A stretch of DNA of 64,000 nucleotides from Paramarasmius palmivorus. Lineage: Eukaryota > Basidiomycota > Agaricomycetes > Agaricales > Marasmiaceae. Shown here one piece after another: positions 9,434 to 21,199 of the stretch (within the stretch, counting starts at the first letter, position 1; each line of letters opens with the position of its first letter). The stretch lies in assembly GCA_037176845.1 (NCBI GenBank), contig JAYKXP010000114.1:1-64000 (forward strand), written 5' to 3'. The notes under the pieces were generated by a model. It was not told the DNA's origin. It saw only the letters and a program-made list of their open reading frames with translations, and searched no databases. Both the position numbers and the translations under genes were made by a program.

Positions 9434-12269
9434 TCAAATCATTCCATCTCTTTGAGCAATGGCGACGGGTACTGGTCGTACAGAAGGCGGCCGATTTGAC
9501 GACCTTGGAGGTGGTGCTGGACTACCTCTCAATGTCCTTGGCGGTCGCTCTCGCATCGGCGTTTCGGATTGTGGCGAGTCCGAACCGCTATGAGGTGGTG
9601 GAGTTCGTGTTCTTTTGGGCTGCGGCGACGATAAGACGGGTGGTTGGAATGCTTGTGCAGTTGCCGAAGTTGGTGTACGTGGACGAGGTCCAGTCACATT
9701 GGGTGCCTGTAACTGATATCTCGATCCTGTGGATGTGATACTCGACGGTGAAGGTGTCGTGTCCGCAGTGGACACTGACAAAGAAGACGCGGCATAAGTT
9801 GCAGTCGGCGTTAGTCTGCCCGACCGACTTGATTCTCCGCCTGGGCTCATTAGGGATGACGTAGAAGAGGAGGTTGGCAATTTCCTATGCGATGTAGACT
9901 TCTGCATTGACCTCTGTAACATCTCATGCCCAGCAGCGCTATACGATGTCGTGACGGGTTTGGGCGCCTCTTTGGGTTTCTCGATAAGCTGCTCGTCGAG
10001 TAGGAAACGGAAATCCAGGCCATATTCCTCGAGTAGCTATAGATGAGCCAGCGTGAGCTAGGATCACCGCCGGTCACTATTTGCGCGCACCTTTTTGCTC
10101 AGAGAATATGTTATTCTCATCGCCTCTTCAATCACTTTCGTCTCTACATCTCCCGTGTATACTTGGTTCCTGAATATCTCAGCGTAATCCTCCACTTGAT
10201 GTCTAGCCCAATCAATGAAAGCTACCGAAAGCGGGGTGAGAAACCGCATTGAGTATGCAAAAGCCGTACGCACCGCTCGCAACTTCGTTTTCCTTGAAAC
10301 TCGCCAAGAACCAGTCAGCCGTATGCTTTATACAAGTGAAATAGACCATCGCTAGATCAGCCACATATGCGCCAACGTGTCCTTCAAACTTGATTTTGCG
10401 AACAAGGTTTCGCATCACCTGTGAACGCATGTTCAAGAATGTGGTACGTGCTGCAGGGCCCGCGCCTAGCCGTAGCAACAGACTTATTAGCTGGACAACG
10501 GTGGATTTGCGATTTGAGGGATTCGATAAAGCATCCAAAAGTGCCGTGCTGAGCTGAGCCGTAAGTAGCGGCAACTTGGCCGCTACGGGCGGCATTATGG
10601 GGAGTTTTGATTTGCCTGTAATGCTGTTGTGAGCCTACGTGGGTATGAGAAAAAGAAAGACATGCCTTCTTCTACTAATTTGACAGCCTTGTCCCATTCT
10701 TTCAGTGCTATGGCTACGTTGAGATCATCTGCCCATTCGCTAGTCCAACGAGCATCCCGCTCTGCTTTCTCTTTGGCCTCATTGGCTGGGGATGATTCCC
10801 CAGCTCTCGCAGCCAGATCAGCCATCCAATCCGCTGCAGATCCACCACGCTGGGTAGTTCTAAGCAATCATCATTATAGGCTGAAGATGACAACATACAT
10901 CTCCTCCAGACCATAGCGTCTTCCGTCTCTCATGTTCTCCTTCACGTTCTTTCCGTCGTTTCGCCGACAACTCTTCGCCAACGTGTCGTAACTGTGTTAA
11001 CAGAGACTTCTTCTCTGCGGGTGTCTCCGTCCGATAGACGTGCGTTTCTTTCCCGTGTCTGATCTTGAACACGTTCGTCATGCCTAAGGAAAAGTCATTA
11101 ATCAAGTCATGGGTAGATATAAACAGTCCTTTACTTGGAGAGTCTTTCGTATCCAATACCAACATCTCCTGCAGGGACCAGCCTTTGTCTGCAACCAATT
11201 TTCCTTCCGACACACTCCCGCTTCTGGACATACCATCTCCACCGGCTGCGCCTGCTCTTCGCCTTCTTTTGGCTATCAGAACCATATCGTCCAGAATGAT
11301 GAATTTGACCTTGCCGACAACCTTGTACGTCGCGGCGTTTAGTGCCAATACACCATCCGCTTCGCTGACGACATGTCTACCTGCTGTCGATGGTGCAAGT
11401 TTCGAGGAGCCTTCTACCTGGCTATGAAGTTGCTGCATCTGGTTGAAGTACATGATACGGAGGTCTGCAACGGATGATCTTCTGTATGTTGTGAGGGTGG
11501 ATGAAGATGTCGAGGTCGGATCAGGAATGTGTAGTAAGGAAGGCATAGCCTTGTACTCTGATATCGATTCCTTGAGTTCTAGTAGTTCGTTCTCAAGAGT
11601 CGATATTTCCTTGGAAATGTTGACGAATTCAGCGTAGCTAGAAACGAAGATTCAGGGTAGTACAAAGTGGAAGAGGATTGATACACACTTCTTGAACACA
11701 TTTCTCTGTAGGTCAGTAGAGATATCCTCTTTCGCTGAACGAAGAGACGACTGTAACGACTTGAGCTCTGCCTCCGTCGAGTTCGCCAACTTGGACTTGA
11801 GATATGCATCTGGGTCAAAATCCGACTTGTCCAGTACTTTCTTATCATCCTCCGCTGAAACAGCTTTCTCCCTGTTGTCTCTATCCTCTATGCCTTCATA
11901 GGCCTTGACCAACTCCTCGTCCTTCTCCTGTAGCCGTTCTCGCCTCGCACCCACACCAATAGTGGGCATTGGGGGTACATTCAGCTCTGTCGGACTCGAT
12001 ATGTCCGCATAACGCATAGACATACGCTTCTTGATCTTGTCATCGACGCGAGATTTGCGCGAGTCTGCAGCTCGTGGTCGAGGTGTCGCTCCTGAGCCTG
12101 GTTTGGCTAATTTTGACTGGCTGTCGGGTTGATTTTCGAGGCGCCTTGTGAGCGACCGCTTCGTAGAGACTGCATGACGAGGGACCTGAGCTGAAACCCA
12201 GCCGGGTGGTGGTGGTAGAGAAGTGAGCTCAGTAGTGGCAGTGCCTATAGACACAAGCGCCGGTTGCAA
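9434..12269 (-). CDS. EXO84: Exocyst complex subunit EXO84
   Basis: Six exons on the minus strand: 12269-11689, 11637-10899, 10849-10666, 10615-10274, 10221-10091, 10036-9434; 2580 nt, 859 residues, frame kept at each join. After a disordered N-terminus comes the EXO84 helical start (DPDAYLKSKLANSTEAELK), a coiled coil, a PH-like domain (ALNAATYKVVGKVKF...DDMVLIAKRRR...GKETHVYRTE) and the helical-bundle C-terminal half (DWMADLAARAGE, NVAIALKEWDKAVKLVEEG, FIDWARHQVEDYAEIFR), then a Ser/Pro-rich tail. EXO84 is one of eight exocyst subunits tethering secretory vesicles at the plasma membrane. The third intron appears to be GC-AG (donor GCATGT at 10665). Confidence 0.92.
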
Positions 12270-12618
12270 GCCGCTTTGGTACGGATGTCAAAGTGTATAT
12301 CTAGCGTGTAGCATGCAATATGTGGGTAATATGATTACAGTGCATAGTTTACAATGAATTTCCCTGTACAATAAAGCTTATATAAAGTCAGTACCTAAAC
12401 AATAAACGACCTCCATAGCCATGGAGGAATCACACCCATGTGGTGGTGATTCGCCCCTACTGAACTCCTGGGTCAGCATATCTATAGCCTTCTGCCATAC
12501 ATCGAATCTTCCCTGATTGACCTCTACACCGGACCTGTTGATCAGATGCGCCCTTCGCAACAGCTCCATCGCGTCCTTCCACATGTCGAGTCGGTTATCG
12601 ACAGGAGGGGAAGCTTCC

Positions 12619-14573
12619 CAAGGTCCATGATGACGATCTTCATATCCTTTTGTGATGCAACACACACTCTCCCAGTGCCTTCATCCCAAGGTTATTGCCG
12701 ACAGTCCTTGCTCTGCGACACCGTTGTAGGTGGGATCGCACGCTTCAAAAGAGGTAAATAGTAGCTTTGGCGCAGGGTATCGTTCCTTTCCCAAAACAGG
12801 AACGAACAGGGACTCGACATGTTTATATGGTTCATAAGAATCGGGAGCATATCGAGGATTAAAGTACCGACGCAAGCCCAAGAGTTTGGGGTTGCCTGAA
12901 CGGTCTTCACCGGGTGTGGTATACACCAAGGAACGATAGATTCCAGGGATGATATGGGCTTGATTCGGCTCGCTGCGATGTACAGTCTGTGGGATGACAG
13001 CGTCAAGGATGTAATCCCATTTGCCGTCTTTCCAGACTGGGAAGATTTCGTAATGAAGGAGGCCTTTGGGGTGGAAAGTACGTGCATAGATGGAGATCGG
13101 CGAAAGCGGTGCCTTATCCTTGCGCTCATAGAGCGAAGGTAGGTCCGTGCCCCGAGAGACGACGGGATAATCCGAAATATGGAAAGTTGGCAATGTTCTT
13201 CTTCTCGATATAGACCCGATCCTGTGCATTGACCAATGGCGGCTGTTCATCGTTGTTCGTGTCCAGGGTTTCGTTGGGGATGTCATAGACCTCTATGACG
13301 TGAAGGTCGGTATGTTCATTGCGTAGCACACGGGTCTGTATAGTGCGCACTACAAGAAGTTTGTTGATGTCTGGCAGTACACGAATACCGCTTATGATGT
13401 GGATCTACAAAGTATATAAGCAATGATAAGAAAGTAGACAAAGCCTATACGCACCAAGGTTTGGAAGTTAGTGTCTCTGCTCAACGCCATCGAGTAGCGC
13501 TTCGCAGCAGAAAGGTCAAAGAGCCTGATTATGTTCCTTTCGGAATAGAGCGCATACGCGTGGTCGTTGTATTCGAAGATGGATGGATGTTGAACCGGGA
13601 ATCTATTGCCCAATCGATAAAATACGGATTGGAACGGCGGACCAAGACTTGCAACACGAGCTCGGTGCTTCTCGGACTTGGGGTTGACAGTAGGATCTGA
13701 CATGAGCTCCAGAGCTTCCAACGAGACGTGGAAAACCTTGAGATCATACACTAGTGGATATGGAGGCTCCCTATCTGTCGCTGCAGTGAATTCAGAAGGG
13801 TCTAGCCTACGCCTTAGAATCAGTATTTTCCGATGGAAAAGACTGTTGACTAGGCTTACCCTCTATAATCGCCGTTTTCTGCTCTTCTGACGCAATACAT
13901 GAGCATGATACCCTGATGGCCTCCCCATGGCATGAATTTGGCTTGGATATTATAGGCTTTCGACGGAAGCTCAAGCCTAGCTAAAGGTGCATGGTCTAAC
14001 CCGCTCGGATGATCCAGACAGTATATCGACAGCCAGTATCGATAGCTGTTTGCGTCCTTGATCGACGCGACAAGAAAGCGCCCTCCAGGAAGTAACTTCA
14101 TTTCCAGAACTTGCTGAAACGCGTGTGCTACTTCCTTGTGGGATAGTTTTGGATTGGGTTTACGCCAGTTGTCGTCTGCCCTGACCGCCTTTGTTACGAG
14201 CTCTTCAATTTCAAAGTCGGTTGCGTCGAGTGTATATCGAAAGTTTGGTCGAATGGGCGGGATGGGAAGGTTGAGTCGTTCGAGGAACCGTCTCCAGATG
14301 AGAGGGTCATGAGTGAGCAGGAAGAACGCTTTATCGACCTGTTGCCTAATGTCGGTTTTGCTTCAAAGTCAAAGAGTCGCTACTCACACGTCTCATGCAG
14401 ATGATATCCTCTATCGCAAGATAAGTAAAAATTTCGTCGACAATGAGCTCTATCGGAAGTCGGTGAAAGTAACATGGAGAATAGCGCTTGTGCTTCCAGC
14501 GGTTGAGGAGAATTGGGGGAATAAAGGCAGTAATGTCGGTTGGCACTGGCATTCCAGGTGATGAAGGATTCAA
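12619..14573 (-). CDS. F-box protein, reading frame broken in the last exon
   Basis: Exons 14573-14388, 14338-13860, 13806-13455 and 13404 onward. The F-box is near residues 38-62 (HRLPIELIVDEIFTYLAIED) and would bind SKP1 in an SCF ubiquitin ligase. The rest resembles the repeat-like C-terminal half of Agaricomycete F-box proteins (RRFLERLNLP, YPLVYDLKVF, SRRLSGHGPTFAL, GLLHYEIFPVWKDG, GLSAITWDEGTGRVCVASQK). The last two blocks are reached only by changing frame: once at 13126-13135 (apparent loss of two bases in a CT repeat) and again near 12681-12690 (one extra base). A further frame is open to 12378 with two similar segments (DMWKDAMELL, DVWQKAIDML), possibly a displaced C-terminus. Pseudogene or assembly indels. 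Confidence 0.65.
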
Positions 14574-14977
14574 GGAGCCTTTCCCCGGTTTCCATTGTGA
14601 ATATAAGGATGCTCGAGATGAATACCGTTCCCAGGCTGAGAAGGCCGGGGCAGTGTCGCTTTTAGTTCTTATTGTGTGCTTGCCGACTTAAGTGACGTGT
14701 AGAGTAACGGCGACGACGTCCATTATAGTTCTTTTTGTAGTCGTTGACAACGAATGCCCGACAAAACTGGCTGGTACTTTGTTGCGCCTTGTATTCAAGG
14801 TGATGGTCGAAGACAGAGGAGGACAACAGTTTCCCATTTTGGGCAGAGCGCCCTGGTCCATTCGGGCGCTTATAATAAGTACAAGGGTAGTTAGATAGCA
14901 GGAAAATCCGGGAAAATGTCTACGGATACAAATACTAGTCCAACTAGTCCAAAGTGATCAAGATACTTTTCGGAGCT
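14574..14977. other. Intergenic, no gene recognised
   Basis: About 400 bp between the F-box gene start and the stop of the glycine-rich protein gene; it should contain the F-box gene promoter. No convincing TATA box seen. Confidence 0.4.
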
Positions 14978-15961
14978 CTAACTCACACCAGCCAAGTGCA
15001 AGATAATCCAGAGCAAGGCGATCAACCCAACCTTCGGCACTACGCATCGAGCTTCTGCACCAGAATCAAGGGGAGCATTGTCACCAATCGTCTGATTCAA
15101 GCAATTCATCAATATCGTGTCGATATTGGAAGGGAGAGGCGTGTCAGGTGTCCCTTCGTCTGGCGACAGCGCCGCACTATTGTTGTACCCTTCTAGGGTG
15201 AGTGCCACGCTACTAGCTCGGTAGTATTGAACGACACTTTCTGGACGGGGTGAACTAACGTATGCCCTTGGTGCCTTCGAGGACGACAGGGTGTTCAAAT
15301 GCTTCGATTCACATTCTTTTGTGACTTCCTGGATCAGTGCAACGACTGTCGTGTTGTCTGCGACAAGACCAAATGTTGAAAGGGCAGTCGAAGAGACAAA
15401 GGTAGCTGTCATTAAGGGACCGCCTGGTCGGCTCGAATTATATGGGCTGCCATACTACGACTCGTTAGTTGGCATTCAATACCAATATGAGCACCTCACC
15501 TCTGCGCTGTGCAGGTAGGCAGCGCCCCCCGCACCTGCAGCACCACCCCATACGACAGGCCAAAAATAAAAGGGAAAGCCCCTTCCAGACACTCCGCGAC
15601 CTGTGATACCAGGATATCCGCTGCCGTATTCGCTATGCACAAATAAAGTCAGACACTGACAGACAAAAACACCTCGATATTTGACTCACCGCGTTCCATA
15701 GATCTGTGACCTTCTACCCCCGCCTTCCGTACGTCCAGCAAATAACTGGCCGTCAGGAACGGTATGGAAAGACGCTGTACCTCCACTACCACTTCTGCTG
15801 CCGGATGCTCCTCCGCTACGCCCACATGAGCTAGCACAGGAACTCCCCGCACGACCTCCTGCACTTCCCCATCCTCTCCCACCTCCACCGCCTCCTGCTC
15901 TCGGAGATAACTTGTGCCTGTTAAAGAGAGATTTTCGAGTTGCTATAAGGGGGAAACGCAT
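14978..15961 (-). CDS. Conserved Agaricomycete protein with glycine-rich N-terminus and hydrophobic C-terminus
   Basis: Exons 15961-15690, 15632-15500 and 15454-14978; 293 residues, all joins in frame. The N-terminus MRFPLIATRKSLF is followed by a Gly/Ser-rich stretch, then the conserved core: EYGSGYPG, GRGFPFYFWPVVWGG, SSRPGGPLMTATF, VVQYYRASSVALTLEGYNN and DTILMNCLNQTIGDNAPL. It ends in a hydrophobic segment (GLIALLWIILHLAG) that could be a membrane or GPI anchor. The pattern is one I recognise as widespread in mushroom genomes without an assigned function; secretion or surface attachment is inferred from the hydrophobic end. Confidence 0.7.
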
Positions 15962-16655
15962 GGGATTGCTTTGAAAGAGTGTGGGTAGTGGAATGAGAGC
16001 TTGGGTCTCAGAGTAGATGTGGATTGAAATGAACTTTTCGTAGCTTGAATCCTTCGCTTCTAGTTGATAACGTTGAGTCAACGACTCGCATAGTTCCCAT
16101 CATGTACTACAACGTTCACATTGAATAGAAATCGAAGCTGTGAAGATCAACGCGACGCGCTATTTGCGGACCCATAGCAGAAAAACTTCAAAAACTGCAA
16201 AATTTGTATCCAATAGTCAACGATATTAAACGTCAAGAGCAAATTTTCAAGCTTCACCTATCACATACGGAATCAGATTGAAGAAGCTCAAGGTGAAAAA
16301 AAAAAGCAAGGAAAAGAAGAAAAGAAAGGGCTTTCAGCACGTGATCCGGTGTCGCGTTCCAGATTTGGAGACGCCCTCTCACTCAGCTACTCCCATGTCC
16401 TCACGCTTTCGCCTCTATTCTAGCGCACTTACGAATTGATATCTGGAATGACAAGGTTTGACAGGGTGGTAAACCTTCTAAAAGCTCCTTGGTATTGATA
16501 GGAGATACCGTTCAATCAACACGACATCAACACAAGACTTGGAACATGGATGTGATACTTACACGGCATCATTCAGGCTCTCAAACCGTGTCCAAACCTC
16601 ATGTCAAGTCTCTTATATATCTTCGTTGACTTGAAGGAGTCTCTCGAGGCCCAAA
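15962..16655. other. Divergent intergenic region
   Basis: 694 bp between two genes read outward, so it should hold both promoters. It contains an A/G-rich tract at about 16292-16330. No further gene seen. Confidence 0.45.
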
Positions 16656-17629
16656 ATGACCGGAAAGCTCAGATTTGATTTGTCCTCGACATCAAGCTCC
16701 GAATCTGAGGAGTCTTCACGTTCAACATCTCCAGTAAAGTCAGCACTCAGCTTGGAATCTATTCGGTGTGTCCTACGCGAGGCATTTTGGAAACCTTTTC
16801 TGATTCATTTGTAATTGCAGACTGGAACGCCAATTCAACTTTGTCAACGAACATGTCCGAAAGGGCTACCTGACCTGGGACGTTGTCCTACCTCATAACG
16901 CAAGAGTGCTCGAGACAGGGACCGGGAACGGTATGCTTGTCTTGTTTCGGACTCGTCTTTTCTTCTGATACGTCTTTAGGCGCATGGCTGTTGACCCTGG
17001 CTAAACAATTGCCAAAGTCCGCCATCCTGTACGCTATCGACGAATACAACACGTTTTTCCCCACCAAACACCCTCCGAACGTCCACTTCTACCAAGCCCC
17101 ATCAACGTACCTTCCATTGGAATGGACGTGCCAATTCGATCTCGTTTCTCAATCATACCAAGCGACGAGGCTAAAGAAACAAGATTGGTGGGATGCCTGC
17201 GATCACATTCAACGGATTCTCAAGCCATCTGGACACGTTCAATTCCTTGAGCCTCATCTAGGGGATTGGGAATGCGCCCCAGATTCCGCTCAGGAGAAGG
17301 TTCAGCTAATGCTACTCGCATTAGCAGACAAGTACGGCCTTATGCTCGATATAGCCATCCTACCACAGATTTTGAGTAATCTGAAGTTTCGGAATATACG
17401 GCTTATGACAATTCATGTCCCAATCGGACCCACAGAGGAGGATAACGACGGCGTTAGGGTGCTCGTCAACTCTGTCAGAGTGCTCAGAGGAGTCTTTCGA
17501 AATAACTCATGGTTTGACGTCGTAGAGAGCGAGGCGGACTTTAATGCCCTTCTTTCGGATTGGGAAGAGGAGCTGTACGATGGAGATACCCAGGATTACA
17601 CATGTACCGTCGTATGTGCTCAGAAATGA
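16656..17629 (+). CDS. Class I SAM-dependent methyltransferase
   Basis: Exons 16656-16765, 16821-16930 and 16980-17629; 289 residues, joins in frame. The SAM-binding motif I is LETGTGNGAWLL around residues 65-76, followed by an acidic residue after the second strand (LYAIDEYN) and a motif IV-like FDLVSQSY; ILKPSGHVQFLEP is the usual segment after motif IV. The N-terminal 37 residues are Ser/Glu-rich and probably disordered. The architecture resembles fungal secondary-metabolism or LaeA-like methyltransferases, but the substrate cannot be told from sequence and no biosynthetic cluster partner is adjacent. Confidence 0.8.
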
Positions 17630-17690
17630 ACACAATTTGTATTTGGTTACGTTGTGTACATAAGGGATTGAGACAGCTACAGGGTATAAA

Positions 17691-18402
17691 TCAAAGGACT
17701 AGGATTACACCAAGAGCCATAGCGGCAGCTACCACTCCCAATCGAGTCATCACCGACATCAGCATTACTGCGCTATTCTCAGCACCACTTGGCTCCCCGA
17801 CATCGGTACGAACGACGCTCCCTACAGTTCCAGACCAAGAGTGTCGGGTTAATGTTGTTCCTTCAAAAACATCCCAAATAACGCATGAACCTGACTCCCC
17901 ATTCGTGTCGAAGGCGCACGACTGGATTCGATTTCCAGTGACAATAGCCTCCCAACTGGTGGCTGTCCCAGTACTAAGTCGAAAAGCAGTATAATCCTGA
18001 GATTGCCAGTAACCCCCGGGCGACTGGACGAGAGTCGCTGTGCACCAATCGTCAGCGGGCAGCAGAGGACATTAATGAAGATTCAGCTTGTACTGACCAA
18101 GGCCTGACTCCGTCGTATTAATAGGCACGGCCTGTGTCTCGGGTGCAAGCGGGGGATACAGACTGATACGATATTCTTCAACATACGTCGTCTCACTTCC
18201 TCCAGAATTCACTTGACTGAATGAGAAGTAGTTAGACACCCCAGGAACCTGCGTGCCCCCTGCATAGAAGAAAGTAGCGGTCGCTGGAATAGCATACACA
18301 GCTGCTACCACATCAGCAAACGACGGTAAACATATAGAGATAAAACTTGCCATTACGCCCGAAAAGGGCGGCAAAGAGTGCAACGACGTGTTGAGAGCGC
18401 AT
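17691..18402 (-). CDS. Small secreted, C-terminally anchored protein, copy A
   Basis: Exons 18402-18351, 18301-18098 and 18037-17691; 200 residues. The first intron has a GC donor (GCAAGT). An N-terminal hydrophobic signal (VVALFAALF) precedes AVYAIPATATFFYAGG; the core contains ETTYVEEYRIS, PINTTES, ATLVQSPGGYWQSQD and GSCVIWDVFEG; and the C-terminus is hydrophobic (VVAAAMALGVILVL), fitting a GPI anchor or tail helix. About 1.1 kb to the right lies a paralog with the same exon plan. Function unknown; its small size and cell-surface signals suggest a wall or surface protein. Confidence 0.7.
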
Positions 18403-18812
18403 CTCTGCTGACACTTGTGGATCATCGTTTCTAGTTGAAGCGGCCCCTTATATATCACAAATATATCATACTTCGGAGGGTTTAGTACCACGTGTCAGTC
18501 ATTCACCTCAAACGAAGGCACCGACCGATACTCCGTCCAGCGATGCATACCACCAATTCTGATGGATTTTGAGATTCGAGAACGGGCTTCACTTTCCCCC
18601 CTTGACGAGACTGAGTACTTGCAGGATCATAGAGTGAACGACACAGGGACCCCGGGCGTAGAACGACGAAGAGGCAGAGGATAAGAATCTTGCGGTGACA
18701 TGAATCTTTTGATTGATCATGACAAGTTCCTTATTCCTTTTTGTTGGGAATAGAAAATCGAAACAGGTTTGATGCAAATTTGATGGATCGTAAGTAGAAT
18801 ACGGTACAGAAG
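18403..18812. other. Upstream region of copy A
   Basis: 410 bp with no gene; only short frames. Confidence 0.4.
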
Positions 18813-19130
18813 CACCTCACTAATTGGTGACCAGGTCGCCAGACGTAGCTGTCTGATTATCTCGTTGCCTACACACCTAGTAGATGTCCTATACAAATTA
18901 ATAGAAATAGCCAAATGGTACATGCACACACCAGAGTACCCAATTTCTCATGACAATAACCAAGGCTGCGCGACCAGTCTGTTCGATTGATACCCTTGTC
19001 TCGCCGCACGGGGGATCGTTCCTTCCCATTTTGCCAGCCACTCTCCTTCCGTTGTATGACGAATGACATGGCGACCATATCGTATCACCTCAACCTCGCC
19101 GGGTCTCTGTTTCTTCAACGTGGGCAGGGA
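18813..19130 (-). pseudogene. Decayed duplicate of the HET gene end plus the end of the adjacent membrane protein gene
   Basis: The stretch matches 46436-46745 at nucleotide level over its whole length, e.g. the shared CACCTCAC(T/C)AATTGGTGAC, AACCAAGGCTGCG and GTTCCTTCCCATTT. On the minus strand it codes LAKWEGTIPRAARQGYQSNR and ends QPWLLS, against FAKWEGTILRAVRQGYQSNR and QPWLLP at 46572. It therefore contains the last codons of a HET gene, the short spacer and the last ~50 codons of the oppositely oriented membrane protein gene. Upstream (to the right) the similarity is lost. A partial, degenerate segmental copy. Confidence 0.75.
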
Positions 19131-19515
19131 CGCACCTGTACTGAGGACCGAGATCCACTGCATCCGACTCGAATCGCAACCTAGCCCTGCACTTAGACCC
19201 CTAGCGCTCGAGGTTCCTTCTATTCTCCCGTTATTTAGTATTCGTACGTGGTTCGCAAGGCACTTTCGACCAATATACGCTTCGTACCACGGCAAACAAT
19301 GTGTTGGTTGTTGTAAGTGTATTTTTGAGATGAGAATTGAGGAAGAATGATGCGGGGCGTCCGGAACGAATCAAAGAGCTCCGGCAACTTCCGGGTATTA
19401 CGCCTTTCTCTTAGCTTTAGTTCAAAGCAAAGACTGAAAAATGTAGTCCGAGAGAAATCGATCCAAAGACTGTATTTAAACTGCGCAGGTGCGCAGTGAA
19501 GTGATACACAGTCGA
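19131..19515. other. Spacer between duplicate fragment and copy B
   Basis: 385 bp; the open frame continuing from the duplicate fragment is not similar to the parent gene and I do not support it as coding. Confidence 0.4.
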
Positions 19516-20236
19516 TCAAAGGATAAGAACTACACCAAGAGCAATCGCGCCCATAACAACTGCAAATTGCGCCCCGACCGAAATAAACGCTGCACCATTC
19601 TCAAATCCACTTGGCACCGCGACGTCGGTGCGAACAACATTATCTAGAGTGCCCATCCAGGCGTTCCGGTATGATGTTTCTCCGTTGGAAACGCCCCGCA
19701 TAGTGCATGAACCTATGTGTCGAGGATGCAGGATTCGTATTGGTACCCGGTTCCGACTGACTCTAAGCTGGTAGTTGTTTCTCCTGCATATTCAAGTATA
19801 GGAATGTCTATAGATCGCCAGTAACCCTCTGAGGATTGAACGAGAGTTGCTGGATACGGGTGCCGGTTTGAGTAAGGCGTAAAGCTGATATATAACTACA
19901 ACTGACCGTGCAAAGTTATTGTAGTGTTAAGAGGTCTTGCTTGATGCTCCCAATTGCTGGTCTGAAGCTCCGCAATCTGACTGATGCGAAGTTCTTCGAC
20001 GTAAGTCGTCTCGGTTTCATCAGAGTTCACTCCAGCTTGGCTGTATGAGTTGAATAAGGACATTCCAGAAATTGTTGTTGCGCCAGGACGTTTGACGTCA
20101 ATGAAAGTGACAGTCGCCGGAATAGCGAGTACAACTATAATACAATTAGTGTATGGCTATGAACACGTGCACGAGAAAACTTGCCATAGGTTCTTAGAAA
20201 GGTAGAAAAAAGTGCAGTAAAGGTGAGAGGACGCAT
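19516..20236 (-). pseudogene. Small secreted protein, copy B, frame-disrupted
   Basis: Paralog of the 17691-18402 gene with the same plan: exons 20236-20185, 20134-19907 and 19849-19516, first exon of identical length (52 nt) and the same GC-AG first intron. It keeps LAIPATVTF, ETTYVEELRIS, PLNTTITLH, ATLVQSSEGYWRS and a hydrophobic end (VVMGAIALGVVLIL). At about 19708 the codons after ESCILDT meet TAG, while the sequence after it (GSCTMRGVSNGE...) continues in another frame; relative to copy A about ten bases are missing here. A net loss of that size is less likely to be a base-calling error, so this copy is probably inactive or has a shortened product. Confidence 0.65.
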
Positions 20237-21199
20237 CTTGGCAGCGTGCAGCTCAATGACGGTGTTCATATACATAAAGCAAAGATGCATACCACTTTGT
20301 TCCATCCCTCGCGCGCAGCACGAAGAAACCGGCGCCACTTCAGATGGTATGATGTTGAGAGCTGAGAGCGGCCTGATGGTGTCTCCGTATAGCCTGCAGA
20401 CGATGGGTATCAAACATGGATCTCTATGAAGATTTGGGCAGGGTTCAGGGAGATACAGGCCTCGTCTCCTTCTCCTTCTGTGCCATATAGCAGTATGTCT
20501 AATCAACTGGTGGGACACTTAAAATAACCTCTAATGCGCACCTGGCTTCTGTGACTTAGGAATCACTGAATCCAACGATATTCATAGTTCCCCAAAGGCA
20601 GAACTCCGGCGCTCAGGCGCTCTGAGTCGCATTGATTGGGCCTCCGAAATTTCTCTACCTGATCGAGGTTCTCCTCCAAGAGCTTCTCTGTCGATCAGGA
20701 CCTATACAGGCCATTTTTAAGTTGAGAGTTGAATAGAAAAGGGTTTTCTTCGACGTGGCTTGTTGATGCAGTTTTTTGAGAAGTGAGGGTCAGAGTGAAA
20801 GCAGTGAAAGCTGAGAAAGCTCCGGGCCGTATCTTTTTGAAAAACCATTTTCTTACTCGAGATGGACACCTAGGCCAACATGCGCTTGGCTCCTGCAAGT
20901 ACCGGATCGGCCTAGATGAACAAAAGTTCAGTCAGTCATATGGAGTCGGGAGCTTGCAAATCGTTCTTTCAAAGTTAGGCATGTGAGAGTCAAGGTGGTG
21001 CTGAGGCATTGCAGCCTGCCTGGAGTCTACCTTGTGATCTTCACTCAAGTGGAGATCTCAACTTTGTTTCACGGCCAATCTGGGCAAGGAGTAGTACCGT
21101 GTATTTAACGATGTCCAAGCGGCTAACTAACACGCTTATTTCAAGAATCAAAGTGTGCTGATTGAGACTCAGCGACTCCAAGCCTCCCGGATTCCTTTC
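20237..21199. other. Intergenic, no gene recognised
   Basis: About 960 bp between copy B and the putative HET 5' exons. No supportable coding sequence or repeat was found. Confidence 0.4.
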
